A stretch of 64,000 nt of DNA from Eucommia ulmoides (lineage: Eukaryota; Streptophyta; Magnoliopsida; Garryales; Eucommiaceae), in the NCBI GenBank assembly GCA_016647705.1, contig CM028327.1, positions 7,945,726 through 8,009,725 on the forward strand, in the 5' to 3' direction. Position 1 is the first letter of the stretch. The number at the start of each line of letters is the position of its first letter. This document shows positions 47,225 to 59,327 of the stretch, piece by piece. Below the pieces are notes generated by a model. It was not told the DNA's origin. It saw nothing but the letters and a program-made list of their open reading frames with translations, and did no database searches. The translations under genes were made by a program, and so were the position numbers.

Positions 47225-47472
47225 AGATCCAAAAGGGTTTCTTCTTTCCCATTCTTGTCAGTCCATGCCCACTCTTCTCTCTCTCTATCTCTCTCTTTCT
47301 CTCTCTAGAAGGGGAAGAAAATTAGAAATGGATGAAGTGGGAAGAGAAGGATAAAAAGGTAGTATATAGCTTCTCTTATCCGTAGAGGGGGGGGGGGGTG
47401 TTGGTTGGGAGGAGATGGGTTGAAGAGAGATCTCAATTTGTCTTTTGGTGAGTTTGATTTTGATGGCAAGAC
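46944..47472. other. Spacer with microsatellites before the gypsy fragment
   Basis: Contains (TG)n(TA)n at 47174-47223 and a CT-rich tract near 47270-47308. A short open + stretch across 46906-47103 is frameshifted in the paralogue (about 59745), so it is not considered a gene. Confidence 0.55.
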
Positions 47473-48388
47473 AACCTTTTTGTCATGTCAATCCCATGCA
47501 GTAGTATGCCTCTTCTTGCATCATCCTTCTTTATTCATGATAGTTGTATTTATTCCGATAAGGAAGCTATTCGGTTGGATTTATGTGTCAAAAGTACTCA
47601 AGGTGATTGAAAGCCATTAATTATGAAGTGCATCTTGTGATTGGAGTCGCCAATATATTATGGGTTCCTCAATTTCACCATTGTCACTATGACAGATTCT
47701 CAAGTGATATTGGGGATGAAATTTTTTACGGAAACCAAAGCAATCCCAATGCTTTTTGTAGATTCACTTTGTATTGGAGAATGATCTGTGTCATTCCTAC
47801 AGTGCACTTTCAGATTGAGGACAAATGCATTTCGGTTTTGCAGTTTGAGATAGGTGAACACCAAGACGACTTTCCAGTGCTTAATGGGGGATAAACTAAC
47901 TCTCAAGTGTCAGCTTCAATTTCAACAAAAGGGTTGTTTAACTTCGTTTAAATTGCTTCTCCAAGAGAACTTCTAGAAGAGTTTCTCCCTCATTCGGTCA
48001 GGGAAAAATCTACTAACAAGTTCCCATTGAGCCATTCTTCTTTCATGATGGCTGATGGTGCGAAGACCCATTTGCTTCAAGCGAGAATACATTTAGAAAG
48101 ACAAATGTACCGACTTTATGTACCGAAAGTCGAGGTGTTTTGGGAAACAAAGGCACAATCATTGTTGTGGTGGATAGATCTTCGAGTTCTACAATCTTAT
48201 CTCCATCACTTCAGGACCGCTACTCCGAGGACACTGTTGCACATTTTTCAAGCATGATACTCAGTTATGGAATATTCCGAGGAGTATTTTTAGTGACAAA
48301 AAATATGGGTTCAACTCGACCATTCTTGATCGGATTTCTCAAATATCTTTGGTCACGTATTGATTTATGCTTTAATATGCACAATTGC
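47473..48388 (+). pseudogene. Ty3/gypsy deletion derivative a (protease plus integrase remnants)
   Basis: Gypsy-type aspartic protease remnants are readable across frames (KEAIRLD-like near 47565, VILGM-like near 47705, then an IPMPF-like block), followed by the inter-domain linker HFQIEDKCISVLQFEIGEH. Instead of RT, integrase begins almost at once: KGTIIVVVDRSSSS (48149), then a diverged FFKHV...SDR-like region to about 48385. The RT/RNase H part (usually about 2.5 kb) is missing. It ends abruptly at the duplication breakpoint. The gypsy assignment is inferred from aligned motifs. Confidence 0.7.
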
Positions 48389-49004
48389 TTTACCTTAAAC
48401 TTATGGGTACAAAGTGTAAAAAAAAAAATCCCCATGTAACGGGTTATGCGATCCACTCGCCTAGTACCTTTTGAACCGAGTACACGTGGTCCAAAATACT
48501 TAAGTCAAGGTACAAATGGTAGTACACGTGGTACTTTATATATCAAACAATTTTTTCTAATACTTTCGATGTAAGATTTCACAATATCTTCCACTCAAAG
48601 ACGCAACGTTCTCATCACGTTGGTCGAGTTTGTCGGTGGTGTAAATATCAGAAAAGATTATATATAAAGTACAATGTATTTGAGCATTTTAGGCTACGTA
48701 TAACTAGTCCAAAAAATGGTAGGACAAATGCTGGGACATTATATTCCAATTTTTGAAGAAAAAGGAAAAAGAAAATTCCAATTTTATTCTAGAAAATTGG
48801 CTTTTAAATGGTGCTCTCCTTTCGACATACCCAATAATATTTTTTTTAGTATATTTTAGTAGTTGCGTGGAGAATATTATAAATTGATTAACATATGAAG
48901 GTACATTTACAATCTTTGTTTATTAAGGTTAATTTTTACTATTTTATATCTTAAATTTATTTGGTCTTAAAATTAAAGACATCGTCAATAGTTTGAACAA
49001 TATG

Positions 49005-49247
49005 GGGTTAATTATATTTTATCCTCATGTAATTAGACCGTTTTGTATTCGAGTTACTATTTTGCCCCCTGTGATTAGGATTTTGTTGCACTTTACCTCC
49101 CTCGTTAGCACTTTGTCTCCTATAGTTAGGCCTATATCATAGGATAAAGTGCAACAAAGTCTAACTACGGGGTAAAGTGGTGACAAAAATACTATAAGGA
49201 ACAAAGTGCAAAATGAACTAACTACAGAGGGAAAGTATAATTAACCC
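49005..49247. mobile_element. MITE specific to copy 2, with preserved empty site in copy 1
   Basis: Inverted ends GGGTTAATTATATTTTATCC and the complement form reaching AATTAACCC. Flanks AACAATATG (48996-49004) and AATAATATA (49248-49256) match 7 of 9. Copy 1 has the single uninterrupted site AATAATATA at 29877-29885, confirming both boundaries and a 9-bp duplication. The insertion therefore postdates the segmental duplication. Confidence 0.88.
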
Positions 49248-50434
49248 AATAATATATGAGATACAATTTATCATATAACAATATACTAATATCTATTTTT
49301 TACTCTATGACTTTTTTATTATTTATTTTTGCTTCTATTGTGTATTTTTTTTTTTTTGTGTGTGGTGTTTATAGAAAATAAAAAATTAGAAAACAAAAGA
49401 AATTAAATTTAATAAAAAAAAAAAAATACTTTTCCTGTTTCGGGTTTTTTTTTTTTTTTTTTTCTCTCAAATTATTATTCTTTTTTTTTTTTTTTTTCAT
49501 TTTAGTTTCTGTTTTTGAATTCCTATTTTTTGTTTTTATTTTGTTTTTTCTATAAATGAAATAAAAAAAAAAATTGTAGAGAGAGAGTAGAAAAAATAAA
49601 ATAAAAACTGAAATTGGAAATAAAACAATTAAGAGAAAATGTCATTTAAAGGTTATTTTTCTCAATAAAATATGATAGAGGATGTCTTACGTAATCAGAT
49701 TGAAATGATAAAATGTGTCTCATATAATATTCAAACTATAGATGATACGATTACTATAAGGTCAAATGACAGGAGGTGTCCTTAGTGCGGGAGTTGGCCG
49801 CTTGTACATAATAATTTACAAAGTTTAGGGTAATGTGAAGTCAAATATAACTTAAGTGGTGAAAAGTGTAATATAAGCCTAAATATATAAAGTAACATTC
49901 TTTAATTAAGATAGATGATTGTTACAAAAATCACTTTTTTAGATAAATTCCATTATTCCATTCTCTAATTAATAAAATTTAGGATTGATCCTTATGATCT
50001 TTTCTCTTTTCTTTTTTCTTTTTATTTATTTATTTATTTATTTATATTTTTAAATATGGGAATTATGCTTTTTACACCCTTATATTTTGATTTGGTTTCA
50101 TTTAACCTCTCTACTGTAAAAACTTACGCATCTCCCCCTTGTACAGATAACAACATTTTATTCAAAATAATATACAATTGAATTAAAATTTCATTATTTT
50201 TCAAGTTAGATTTAATATTTTAAAAAATAAACGGCAAAAACTAGCATTATCTCTCTCTACTTTTATTTTTTAAATAAAGGCTAAATAAAATAACATAAAG
50301 GGTGACTTTCACCATTTCATGCAAAATTTTTAATAAAAAAAAAAAAATGATTTCACCATTTTTAGCATATTCGATAAAGTTAAACAAAAAAAAAAAAAAA
50401 AAGTTACTTTTCCAATTTATCATAAGTCAAGAGG

Positions 50435-50798
50435 GCGCTTTATACCCCGACAGTGGACTCCCCCCGCATATCTCGGTGGATGGATTCGTTCTATCCCCAA
50501 CGTTCCCATTCCTAAATAGGACAATTCCTTGCACAAGATTAAGGGAGCTATTGAAAGGTGAATAAAAGACTAGAAACTAGGACTATCCAAGCTAATGATA
50601 GAGACAAGAACATTTTCCGGCAGACACAGCCCCGGGGCTATTGGGAAAGATGTAGATCGATCGCTCTAGACTAGACTAGATAAACAACTATATAGAAGGT
50701 CGCTCATCCCATTAATTGATCATAACGATATAGTCAGGGAGGGTTCTGGATCTAATAAGAATATATTTCTGGTCTCCTTTTTAAGCAGGGTTGTCTAA
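50435..50798. other. Insertion of about 364 bp, possibly organellar DNA, copy 2 only
   Basis: Copy 1 reads straight through at about 31053. The inserted sequence has near-normal GC content and no low-complexity runs, unlike everything around it (for example CCCCGACAGTGGACTCCCCC and GACACAGCCCCGGGGC). That is the texture of plant mitochondrial intergenic DNA. Origin is inferred from composition only; no gene was identified in it. Confidence 0.6.
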
Positions 50799-51720
50799 AA
50801 AGGGGTAAATGTAGTCTTTTAAAATAGAGGACAAAACGAAACAAGATCAAAGTGCAAGGGGGTAAAATGCAATTAACCCTTAAAATTTAACTTTTAGTAA
50901 TATATTGGAACTCAATTTTTTTTTTTACTTTGTAAGAATTATTAAAAATATTTATTTAGTAATAAATAACATTTCTTAATTTTTTAATCCTTTTGATATT
51001 AATTTCTTTCAAAGAATGCAAATTGAAGGAGGGCACAAACAATTTCTTTTATTGATAGAGATGTGTCATCACTTTCATTTGAGAAAAAGATGAGGTGAAC
51101 ATGGAATGGAAAGGGAATGGGGACTTAGATTTTGGCTTTTTAATGATTTGTTCACATGGGTGTGTAGTGTTTGTAGTACTACCGTGGAACCGTTTGACTG
51201 TAGCTTTATGCTGATATACTGTCAAAATCAGCTAAAACAGTGTTATTTGAATTAGATATATGAAAAAAGTGATGTCATAGCATTAAATCATGAAGTAGTG
51301 ATTATCACGACATATGGTGACCGACATGAAAATATTTAGGCTAATTATATTTTAATCTATATGGTTTAATTGAATTGCACTTTATATCTATGTTGTGTTT
51401 TTGTCATCAGTTATACATATGATTCAGATTAAAGTGCAATGATTAAATTTTCTGTTAAAGTTAACAGTCAAACTTGAAAAAGTAAAAAATAAAAATATTT
51501 TATTCTTGGATAATTTTTTTAGTAAAATATTCAACTTTTATTTATTTATTTATTTAAAATTGTTAAAACTTTGACTATATAAATCGTAAATTTAAATTGG
51601 TGTTCTCTTGAAAATCAAGTGCTGAAGATTAATAAGTGTTGAATTTTTCCAAATTCTAAAATTTATTGGATTTATTAAGTGTTAATTTTAATTTTAAATA
51701 TTTCCGCTCTTAATAAAATT

Positions 51721-51755
<35 letters not shown>

Positions 51756-52554
51756 ATAAAAGTTTTCATTATTATTTTTTTAATTTTTTCTCTATTTTTG
51801 TAGATATTTCCGATCTCAATAAAATTGTATTTTTTTAATTTTTTTTTTTTTTTTTAGAAGTTTTCATTATAACTTGATTTTATTTTATTTTTTTAATTTT
51901 TTTCTCTTTATTTTTTTTTCAGTCGTGTTTGATTTCTCTGTAATTTTATTTTATATTTTTTCTCTACATTTTCAAAGAATTATTACAAACAACCCTAATT
52001 TTTATAAATAAAATTTTTAAAAATATTAGAATTGTCTAGTTTATATATAAAATCAATATTTTTTTTTTAAAAAATAATTATTTATCCATTTAACTTTTAT
52101 TTTTCTTATAAATTTTTTTAGTGTGAAAAAAAAATGTATTCTTATTTTTTTTTTTATTATTATACAGTAAGATGTGTTTAGACCAATTTACGTATAGTTA
52201 AACTAATTATTTCCTAAATGATCTTACAGATGTATTATTTTATATTGATCTGATGTTATTTAAAATTTTATTCGTGAAAGTGTTACCTAATAATATCTAG
52301 TCTTAGCTAACAAAGGAAGAGTATTTGTCTTTTATCAACCGGAAAAGTATTCTTGAGAACGATGTGGCATTAAAGTATGCTGGGAAAAGATGGTTGGATG
52401 GAGGGACAAACGAGCATGATGAAGAATAGCTGACGTGGAATAATGTGGGCCCACGCAGTTGACAAAATTGATGCACAGAGAATCAAGGTGTCCTACGTGT
52501 CACCAAACGTGGCAATACCACGTCGGCACTCAAAATATCCCAACTACGTTTAAT

Positions 52555-52930
52555 ACGTTGTAATAAAATATAATGATAATAGAATTAGAATTAATATGAT
52601 AATAAAATGAAATAGTTATTATCATTCTTATGTTTGATAATAAAAGAGATTACATGTGAAATTGGAATTACACAGTAATTTAATTAAATTTTTAAATAAT
52701 ATTATAATTAATTTAATTAAATTTCATTCTAATTCAAATATTTGGTAGAATTTGGTATCGTTTTTTGACCGATAAATGATTAAAATCTAATCTCATGTTT
52801 TGTGGGATTAATGAATCCTTGGTAATGAGAATGAAATTTAATCCCATGTAGCAAACATAAGAATAGAATAACTTTTCCCATGACTAATCCAATTCCATCT
52901 CGAATCCCATATACCAAATGCCATCTTATA
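52555..52930. other. Copy-2-specific AT-rich block
   Basis: Not present at the matching place in copy 1 (about 33945). Contains many AATAATATGAT-like steps and internal partly inverted segments (AATTCCATCTC and complements), suggesting a small transposon, but ends were not resolved. Confidence 0.45.
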
Positions 52931-53592
52931 GCATTTTCATAAGCAGTTACTCTCTGTGGTTCAAATTAAAGTGCAACGGCTATATTTTCTCTTAAATTTA
53001 ATGGTCAAATCTCAAAAGGTCAAAATTAATAAATTATTTGACATCAATTGACATTTATACTCTTGGGCCGAGTCGAGCCTAATATTTGTTTGCCTTTTTC
53101 TTTTAGCTGGATCAGGTAAAAGGATATATTTGTCATTTTATACAATTCTATTAATTATGTATGTAATTGTTACACTTTTAGTCTGAACGACAAATGATAA
53201 GCGATCACAAAAATACTACGGGGGAATCAAGTATAATTCGGTCAAATTATAAGGGATAAAGGACATTAACCATTTCTTTTATTAATAGTATTTTGAAATT
53301 TTGGAAAAATCTTACTTAATTCATGTCCTTTCAAGTTGAACACTATATTCTTAAGTATCCAAATCGTGTTACGTGAGTCCAAATCATTAACTATGTCATT
53401 ATTTTTGACAGAAATCACCCCCTTCTCAAGCACGGATATCAATCCATGTGGGTGAATTCCGTTAAAAATGATGATGTAGTTAATGATTTGGACTCACTTG
53501 GACATGATTTAATATGTTCAAAATTAAAAGAAAAGGGATTAAGTAGAATTTTTCAAAAAATTTAGGGGTGCAAAGTGCAAAATATCGATAAG

Positions 53593-53595
<3 letters not shown>

Positions 53596-53636
<41 letters not shown>
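53596..53636. repeat. (AT)n microsatellite
   Basis: An AT run followed by GCGCGCATGTGCGTGTG. Copy 1 has no long array at the corresponding place. Confidence 0.95.
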
Positions 53637-53641
<5 letters not shown>

Positions 53642-54447
53642 CGCATGTGCGTGTGTTTTGCTTATTTTTCCTGATTTTCGAACAAAAATCTTGGAAAAAA
53701 ATATATTTCTATTTTTTCTTTCAATTTTTTAAGAAGGATCGAAATAATAACACTAAACAAAACCTATATTAGGAATATTTTTGGTGAAATTATTACAACA
53801 TATAAAGAAGAAATCCATATATTAAATATTACACTTTTGTACCCTTAAAGTTATAATTATAATTAATTTCACCTTAAAGTTCAAATTTTGTGTTCAAGGT
53901 ATTCAGTTGGGCTAAATCTGACCAAAATATCATTGAAAAAATCGTGTTTTTCGGAAATTTTTTTTTTTTTGGCCAAAAATTGCAATTTGATGTTTTTTTT
54001 TTTTTTTGTTGTGTGTGGGGGAGTTGGGTGAGTGGGGGCAATGGAAGATCTACTTAATAACCAAAGCGGCTTATGCCGCTCTAACTTTTTTTTTTTTTTT
54101 TTTGCTTTTATTCCTATATTTGAAAAAAAAAAAAATCAATTAAAATCTCTTAAAATTATATAAGTCTCTAAATTATTTTTTTAATATATATATATTTTTT
54201 ATTTAAATAGCTCTCAACTAATTTTTAAGATCTGTCGCTCGGTTAGAGTTGGGGTGGGGGGTCCTAACAAAATCTTTGTTTAGAGAAAGGAGCATTAGGA
54301 GGAAACACAATGATATATTGATATGGCATAGTGTTTCCCTTATGCCTACAACAATTGCCTATGTCCTTTCCTTTTGGTCTCTCTCTCTCATACACACACT
54401 TAGAAAATTTTTAATTTTTAAAATAACAAAGAAATATTTTTAAATTT

Positions 54448-54450
<3 letters not shown>

Positions 54451-54523
<73 letters not shown>
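54451..54523. repeat. (TA)n microsatellite, about 73 bp
   Basis: An uninterrupted TA run; absent at the paralogous site in copy 1 (about 35905). Confidence 0.95.
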
Positions 54524-54527
<4 letters not shown>

Positions 54528-55519
54528 TTTATTTTTTTCTAGTAAAAAAAGTTTTTTTTTAAAAAAAATATTTAAAAAAAACATTTTTTAATTGTATGTA
54601 TGAATATTTTTTTTAAATTTTAAATAACATTGAAATATTTTTAGAATTCAAACAAAATATATTTTTTCTCTCGCAAAAAATAATTTTCAATTTTTAAATT
54701 AAATTCATTTTTTCTTAGAATTCAAACAAAATATATTCTCTATCACAAAAATAATTTTATTCAACAAATTATTTAAACAAAATTGTAACCACAAAATATT
54801 TGTTGCAGCAAGAGAATCGCACGAGAAACAACATTTGTCACACACTTGGGGTATGTTTAGTTTTCTATTGATTTTTTTTTTTTTAAACTATCAATAATTA
54901 TAAAAATATTTTAACTAAAAGAATTTAATAATATTTTTTTTAAAAAATAATAATAATTTTTTAAAATTAATTATTAATTTATTTTCTATAGTCAACAATA
55001 GTTAGGCAATGCACTCTTTTTTAGGCCATTTTAGGAGGTATTTTAAATTTTTAGGTATTGTGACTTGTGAAAGATAAAAAAAAAGTTAATCTTAGCCGTC
55101 CATCACCTTTAATAGCCCTCCATCCAACGGACCACAATCCACCTTTCTTCGTATGTGGGCCCCATCCGCCACCCCCCGACCGTCTTTGAATTTCTTGCCT
55201 AGTTTCCTATTCTTCATGTACCTAATATTTTTTTTTTTTTATTAATTATTTGGAGATTTTTTTCCCCCCAATGTTTAGAAGAATTAAGTGATTAAATAAA
55301 TTTTTGTGAAATATACACTTTAAATATCTATGTAATAAAATATTTTTAATTTTTCTTTTTTCCGTTAAGGATTGAGTTTGATTTGTGGAAATTGATGGAT
55401 TAGATTTGATTATAAAAAAATTTAGAGAAAAAAATTATGCCTAAAAATTTCACACTCGGTTCCCACTTTTAAGGAGATTAAATTAAATTATATTTTGTAC
55501 TTTTCAAGTTATATATATA

Positions 55520-56100
55520 AATAAGTTAAGATACTCGTGAAGAGGACCGTTGGATCAAAATACAAACAAACTTATATTCTACAACGTAAGATCAAACTGA
55601 TTCCACTATCTTATAGAATTAGGGTTCAATTATAATAATGCTTTTATGCACGGTAAACACTAGTCTATATAATAAGTTAGGACACCCATAAAAAGAACCG
55701 TCGGATCAAAAGATAAATAAACGTATATTCTATACTATCAAATCAAACTAACTCTACCATACATCTTAAAGAATTAGGGTTAAGTTGTAATAGTACCTTT
55801 ATATGCAGGTAAACACTAGTAAATATAATAAGTTAAGGCACTAATAAAGAGGACTGTCGGATGAAAAAACAAACAAAATTATATTCTATACTGTCAGATC
55901 AAACTAACCCATCATCTTATAGAATTAGGATTAAATTGTAATAGTGTCTGTAAGTATAAGTAAACACTAGAATATAATAAGTTAGGATACTTACGAAAGA
56001 TGACCGTTAGATCAAAAGACAAACAAATTTATATTGCATATTGTCAGATCAAACTAACCTTATCATCTTAGAATTAGGGTTAAGTTGTCAGAGTGTCTTA
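55520..56100 (+). repeat. Four tandem units of about 150 bp (minisatellite)
   Basis: Units start with AATAAGTTA at 55520, 55671, 55827 and 55976 (lengths 151, 156, 149 and about 125). Shared landmarks within units: ACCGT(T/C)GGATCAAAA, TATATTCTA, GATCAAACTAA, TAGAATTAGGGTT and GTAAACACTAG. It occupies the place where copy 1 has the 6.7-kb unique block. A (TA)n microsatellite at 56114-56160 follows directly. Confidence 0.93.
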
Positions 56101-56104
56101 GTGC

Positions 56105-56165
<61 letters not shown>

Positions 56166-56316
56166 TATGTATGTTTGTATGTACATATACACTTGCCCTC
56201 AATGGTCCCCACTTTAGCCACATCCAAACAGATCTTGACAACCTAAAGATCTGAAATGCTCATATGAATATAGAAAAAACACACACAATAATAATTTTAT
56301 ATTCCAGATTTGCCCT

Positions 56317-56324
56317 TATATAAA
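56317..56324 (+). promoter_or_regulatory. TATA box of FPF1-like gene 2
   Basis: TATATAAA lies 46 bases before the start codon, with surrounding sequence from about 56195 conserved with copy 1. A short AC-rich insertion (about 56275-56302) is unique to this promoter. Confidence 0.7.
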
Positions 56325-56370
56325 CTCCTCTCCTCCCTCCTCAACCTCTCATCCTAGAGAAAAGGGAAAA

Positions 56371-56706
56371 ATGTCCGGCGTTTGGGTGTTCAGTAACGGT
56401 GTTTTCCGGCTGGTGGAGAACCCGGGTGCCGCCGACTACCACCACCAGGGTTCTGCCCAGTCTCGCCGGAAAGAACTGGTCCATGTTCCGACAGGCGAAG
56501 TCATAACTTCGTACTCCGTTCTGGAGAGAAAACTGAGCTCTCTGGGATGGGAGAGGTACTACGACGACCCGGATTACCTGCAGTTCCATAAGAGGGCGAC
56601 CGTACACCTCATCTCTCTCCCCAAGGACTTCAGCAGGTTCAAATCCATGCACATGTACGATATCGTTGTGAAGAATAAGAATGTCTTTGAAGTTAGGGAT
56701 GTTTAG
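56371..56706 (+). CDS. FPF1-like flowering-promoting factor, copy 2
   Basis: Intact, single exon, 111 residues, same length as copy 1 and the family. N-terminus [18 protein letters not shown], then [36 protein letters not shown] and [19 protein letters not shown]. Eight residues differ from copy 1, clustered at the variable N-terminal side and around residues 79-102. No stop or frameshift separates them, and the family blocks are conserved in both, so both could be functional. FPF1 proteins are described as promoters of flowering and gibberellin-responsive growth. The 3' flank carries a (TA)n array that copy 1 lacks. Confidence 0.94.
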   Translation: MSGVWVFSNGVFRLVENPGAADYHHQGSAQSRRKELVHVPTGEVITSYSVLERKLSSLGWERYYDDPDYLQFHKRATVHLISLPKDFSRFKSMHMYDIVVKNKNVFEVRDV

Positions 56707-57008
56707 GACTCTGGTTTGTGTCTGTGTGTGTGTTTAAGGGTAATTTTTTTTTTTTTATTTGATGTTTCACATGATCGAGTTGGAGCCCAAAGCGGTGTGG
56801 TTAGGGTTTCAATGGTTGCGCAAGGAACGGAACCTTAACTAAGACAATCGCATAACATGTTAGGGTTAGGAGGCTGATGTTGTTCATGGCTTGTAAAAAA
56901 AATTTTATGGTGATTTTGCAATGATAAGTTTGCTTTGTTGTTTGTGAATTTCTCGTAACTCTCTCTCTTGTTCTTCTCTCTCTTCCTTGTAAATTTATGG
57001 TAATTCTG

Positions 57009-57091
<83 letters not shown>

Positions 57092-58792
57092 TGTTGATTT
57101 TTCACGTCTCTCTCGTCTCCCCTCTCTCTCTAAGTCCTTGAAATGGACTAAGGAAAGAAGGGAGTGATGGCATGTCAAGCCATGTTTGTTTTTCTTTTCT
57201 TTTTTTTTGTTGTAAGGTGCGTGAGGGTCACTTTATGCACCCTCGTTGGACAATTTTAAGGATGTACTCTCCCACATCTACCTCGTGTATTTAGGATTAA
57301 ATTCTTAGAGTATTTTACAAGGGAATCGAACCCTAATTAAAAAAAATGATACCTTCCTTTACCAACTAGACTAGCATCTCTTGGTTGAAGCCATGTTTGT
57401 TGTGAAAAAAAAATTAAAAATGGAGTTAAGCCTTGGCTATTAATTAGAAAACTGAGAAATTACTATTGAGGGGCATAAGGGTCATTTTCGTTGATAAGCC
57501 AAGCCCACATTTGCTTACTATCTACGTGGGGATGCCACGTGTCATGTCCAAGTAGACACTTTTATCCAAAGTTTAGGGAGGGATTAAGGTTAATCACACT
57601 TTTTCTCCCATGATTTGATTGAAATGCAAATTTACGTAGTTTTTTCATTATCGCCTAAGTGCAGTAGTTAGATAATTAATGGAAATTTGATAGTTTGATC
57701 AAAATTTTACTTTGATCCCCAAACATCCAATTCGAACATTTAACACCTTAAAGTTTCCTAATCATCCCACTATAGTTCAAGTCATTATTCATATTACCAT
57801 TGTTTTAGTGAAAATAATCAATTAATGTAGCTCATGTGACTAGTTTTAAGAGAATTTGTAGATATTTTTAGCCTCCTCTCATTCTCCTTGCCCGAATACT
57901 AGTATAACATGAAACACACACACACACACACACATACATATACATAATTTTTTTTCATAGATTATTTGTAAAGGGTAAAAGAAGATGATGAAAATGCACT
58001 TAAGATCCTCTTGAAAATAGTTGGTTGCATGATGAGTGACGGTTTATCATACAAAATCATAATGGAATTATTTATTTGGACTGAAGTAGAATCATTACAA
58101 AACTTATGCGTTCAAATTGAAAGTATAGGGGCCAAAGTGACATAATAATTAAACTTCAGGGATATAAAGTGTAAAAATTCCATAACTAACAAATTCACCA
58201 TACATCGGACTAGACTAGAAAAAAAAAAGAACAAACAAACATTACTCGTCTCAAGGTATAAATGTCAATTAATAATAAATGATTTATCAATTTTCATTTT
58301 TTTCTTTTTTGACAATTAACTTTAACAAAAAAAAAATACGACTATTATACTTTATTCTGAATTACAGAATAATTGATTCGAAAATAATTCAGATATATAA
58401 AGTCCAATTTGATCAAATGAAAGGTAAAGTAACATTGGCATCAACCCTTTTTCTTCATCAAAAGCCCCTAAACGATGACAATGTGTGATATTAGTATGGG
58501 TAACTTTTCTTTATAAAGGAATTAGAATCAAAATGGCCTTCAAGTAGTTCAATTTTTTAACTAGAAATAGCAATCAAGTCACCAAAAATAGATTTTTTTT
58601 TTTAAAGATATAGAAAAGAACAAATTAGAAAGCCATAAAGAAAATGGGTAGATTTACTCATTGGTTCTTTGAGTTTAAGATATTGTCAAATTGACCCATA
58701 AATTTTTAATTCTTCCACTAAGTCCCACTATACAATGAGACATAACTTAGTATAAGGGTCTCCTTGAGTTTGTAATTTGAAAAATAATTATA
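56707..58792. other. FPF1 copy 2 downstream and intergenic sequence
   Basis: Aligns with 44018-46030. Contains the (TA)n run at 57013-57087 and a CA/TA tract near 57914-57948. No gene; the minus-strand open stretch across the TA run is microsatellite-derived. Confidence 0.55.
57013..57087. repeat. (TA)n microsatellite about 300 bp past FPF1 copy 2
   Basis: About 75 bp of TA. The same place in copy 1 (44297-44310) has only CAATAACAATTT, so the array grew in copy 2. Confidence 0.95.
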
Positions 58793-59171
58793 GGGTTAAT
58801 TTCTTTTTACCCCCTTTACTTTGATTTTGTTTCAATTTATCCCCTCTACTTTCAAAACTTATACTTTGCCCCGCTCCTACTTAAAATAATCGAAAAAGTA
58901 ACTTTTTTTTTTTTTTTTTTGTTTAACTTAACAAAATATGTTAAAAAAATTGGTGAAATTAAATATCCCATATAAATTTTGTGAAATGGACAAAAAACTA
59001 CCTTTTATTTAATTTTAATTTTAATTTATCTTTAATAGAAGAGAAAAAATAGAAAGAGAGTCAGGGAATAAAATATGAGTTTTTCCAGAAAGGCATGATG
59101 TGTATGTTTTTAAAGTAAGGGGTTAAAATGAGACAAAACTGAAGTACAATGGTGTAAAAGACAATTAACCC
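58793..59171. mobile_element. MITE with perfect 9-bp target duplication, copy 2
   Basis: Paralogue of 46031-46413, with the same ATAATTATA duplication at 58784-58792 and 59172-59180 and the same terminal inverted repeats. Confidence 0.88.
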
Positions 59172-59327
59172 ATAATTATATGTAAATATTCTTTTTATTA
59201 AGGGTTTGTTATGAAATTAATTTTATTTTTAATTAAATCTCTACTTTCCACAAAGTTTTTCTTCTTTCTTTTTAAACTTTTAATTTGCATTAAGGGGCTG
59301 TTTGGTTTGTTTAAAAAAAGAAAGAAA

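Larger units (their letters stand above)
29254..48388. repeat. Tandem segmental duplication, copy 1 (19.1 kb)
   Basis: The left part (29254 to about 36835) aligns with 48389 to about 55495, and the right part (about 43500-48388) aligns with about 56170-61187, in the same order and orientation. Landmarks: the ACTCGCCTAGTAC run (29317 and 48454), CGTCCATCACCTTTAAT (36421 and 55098), FPF1 (43682 and 56371), gypsy fragments (47473 and 60258). The middle 6.7 kb is unique to this copy. Confidence 0.92.
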
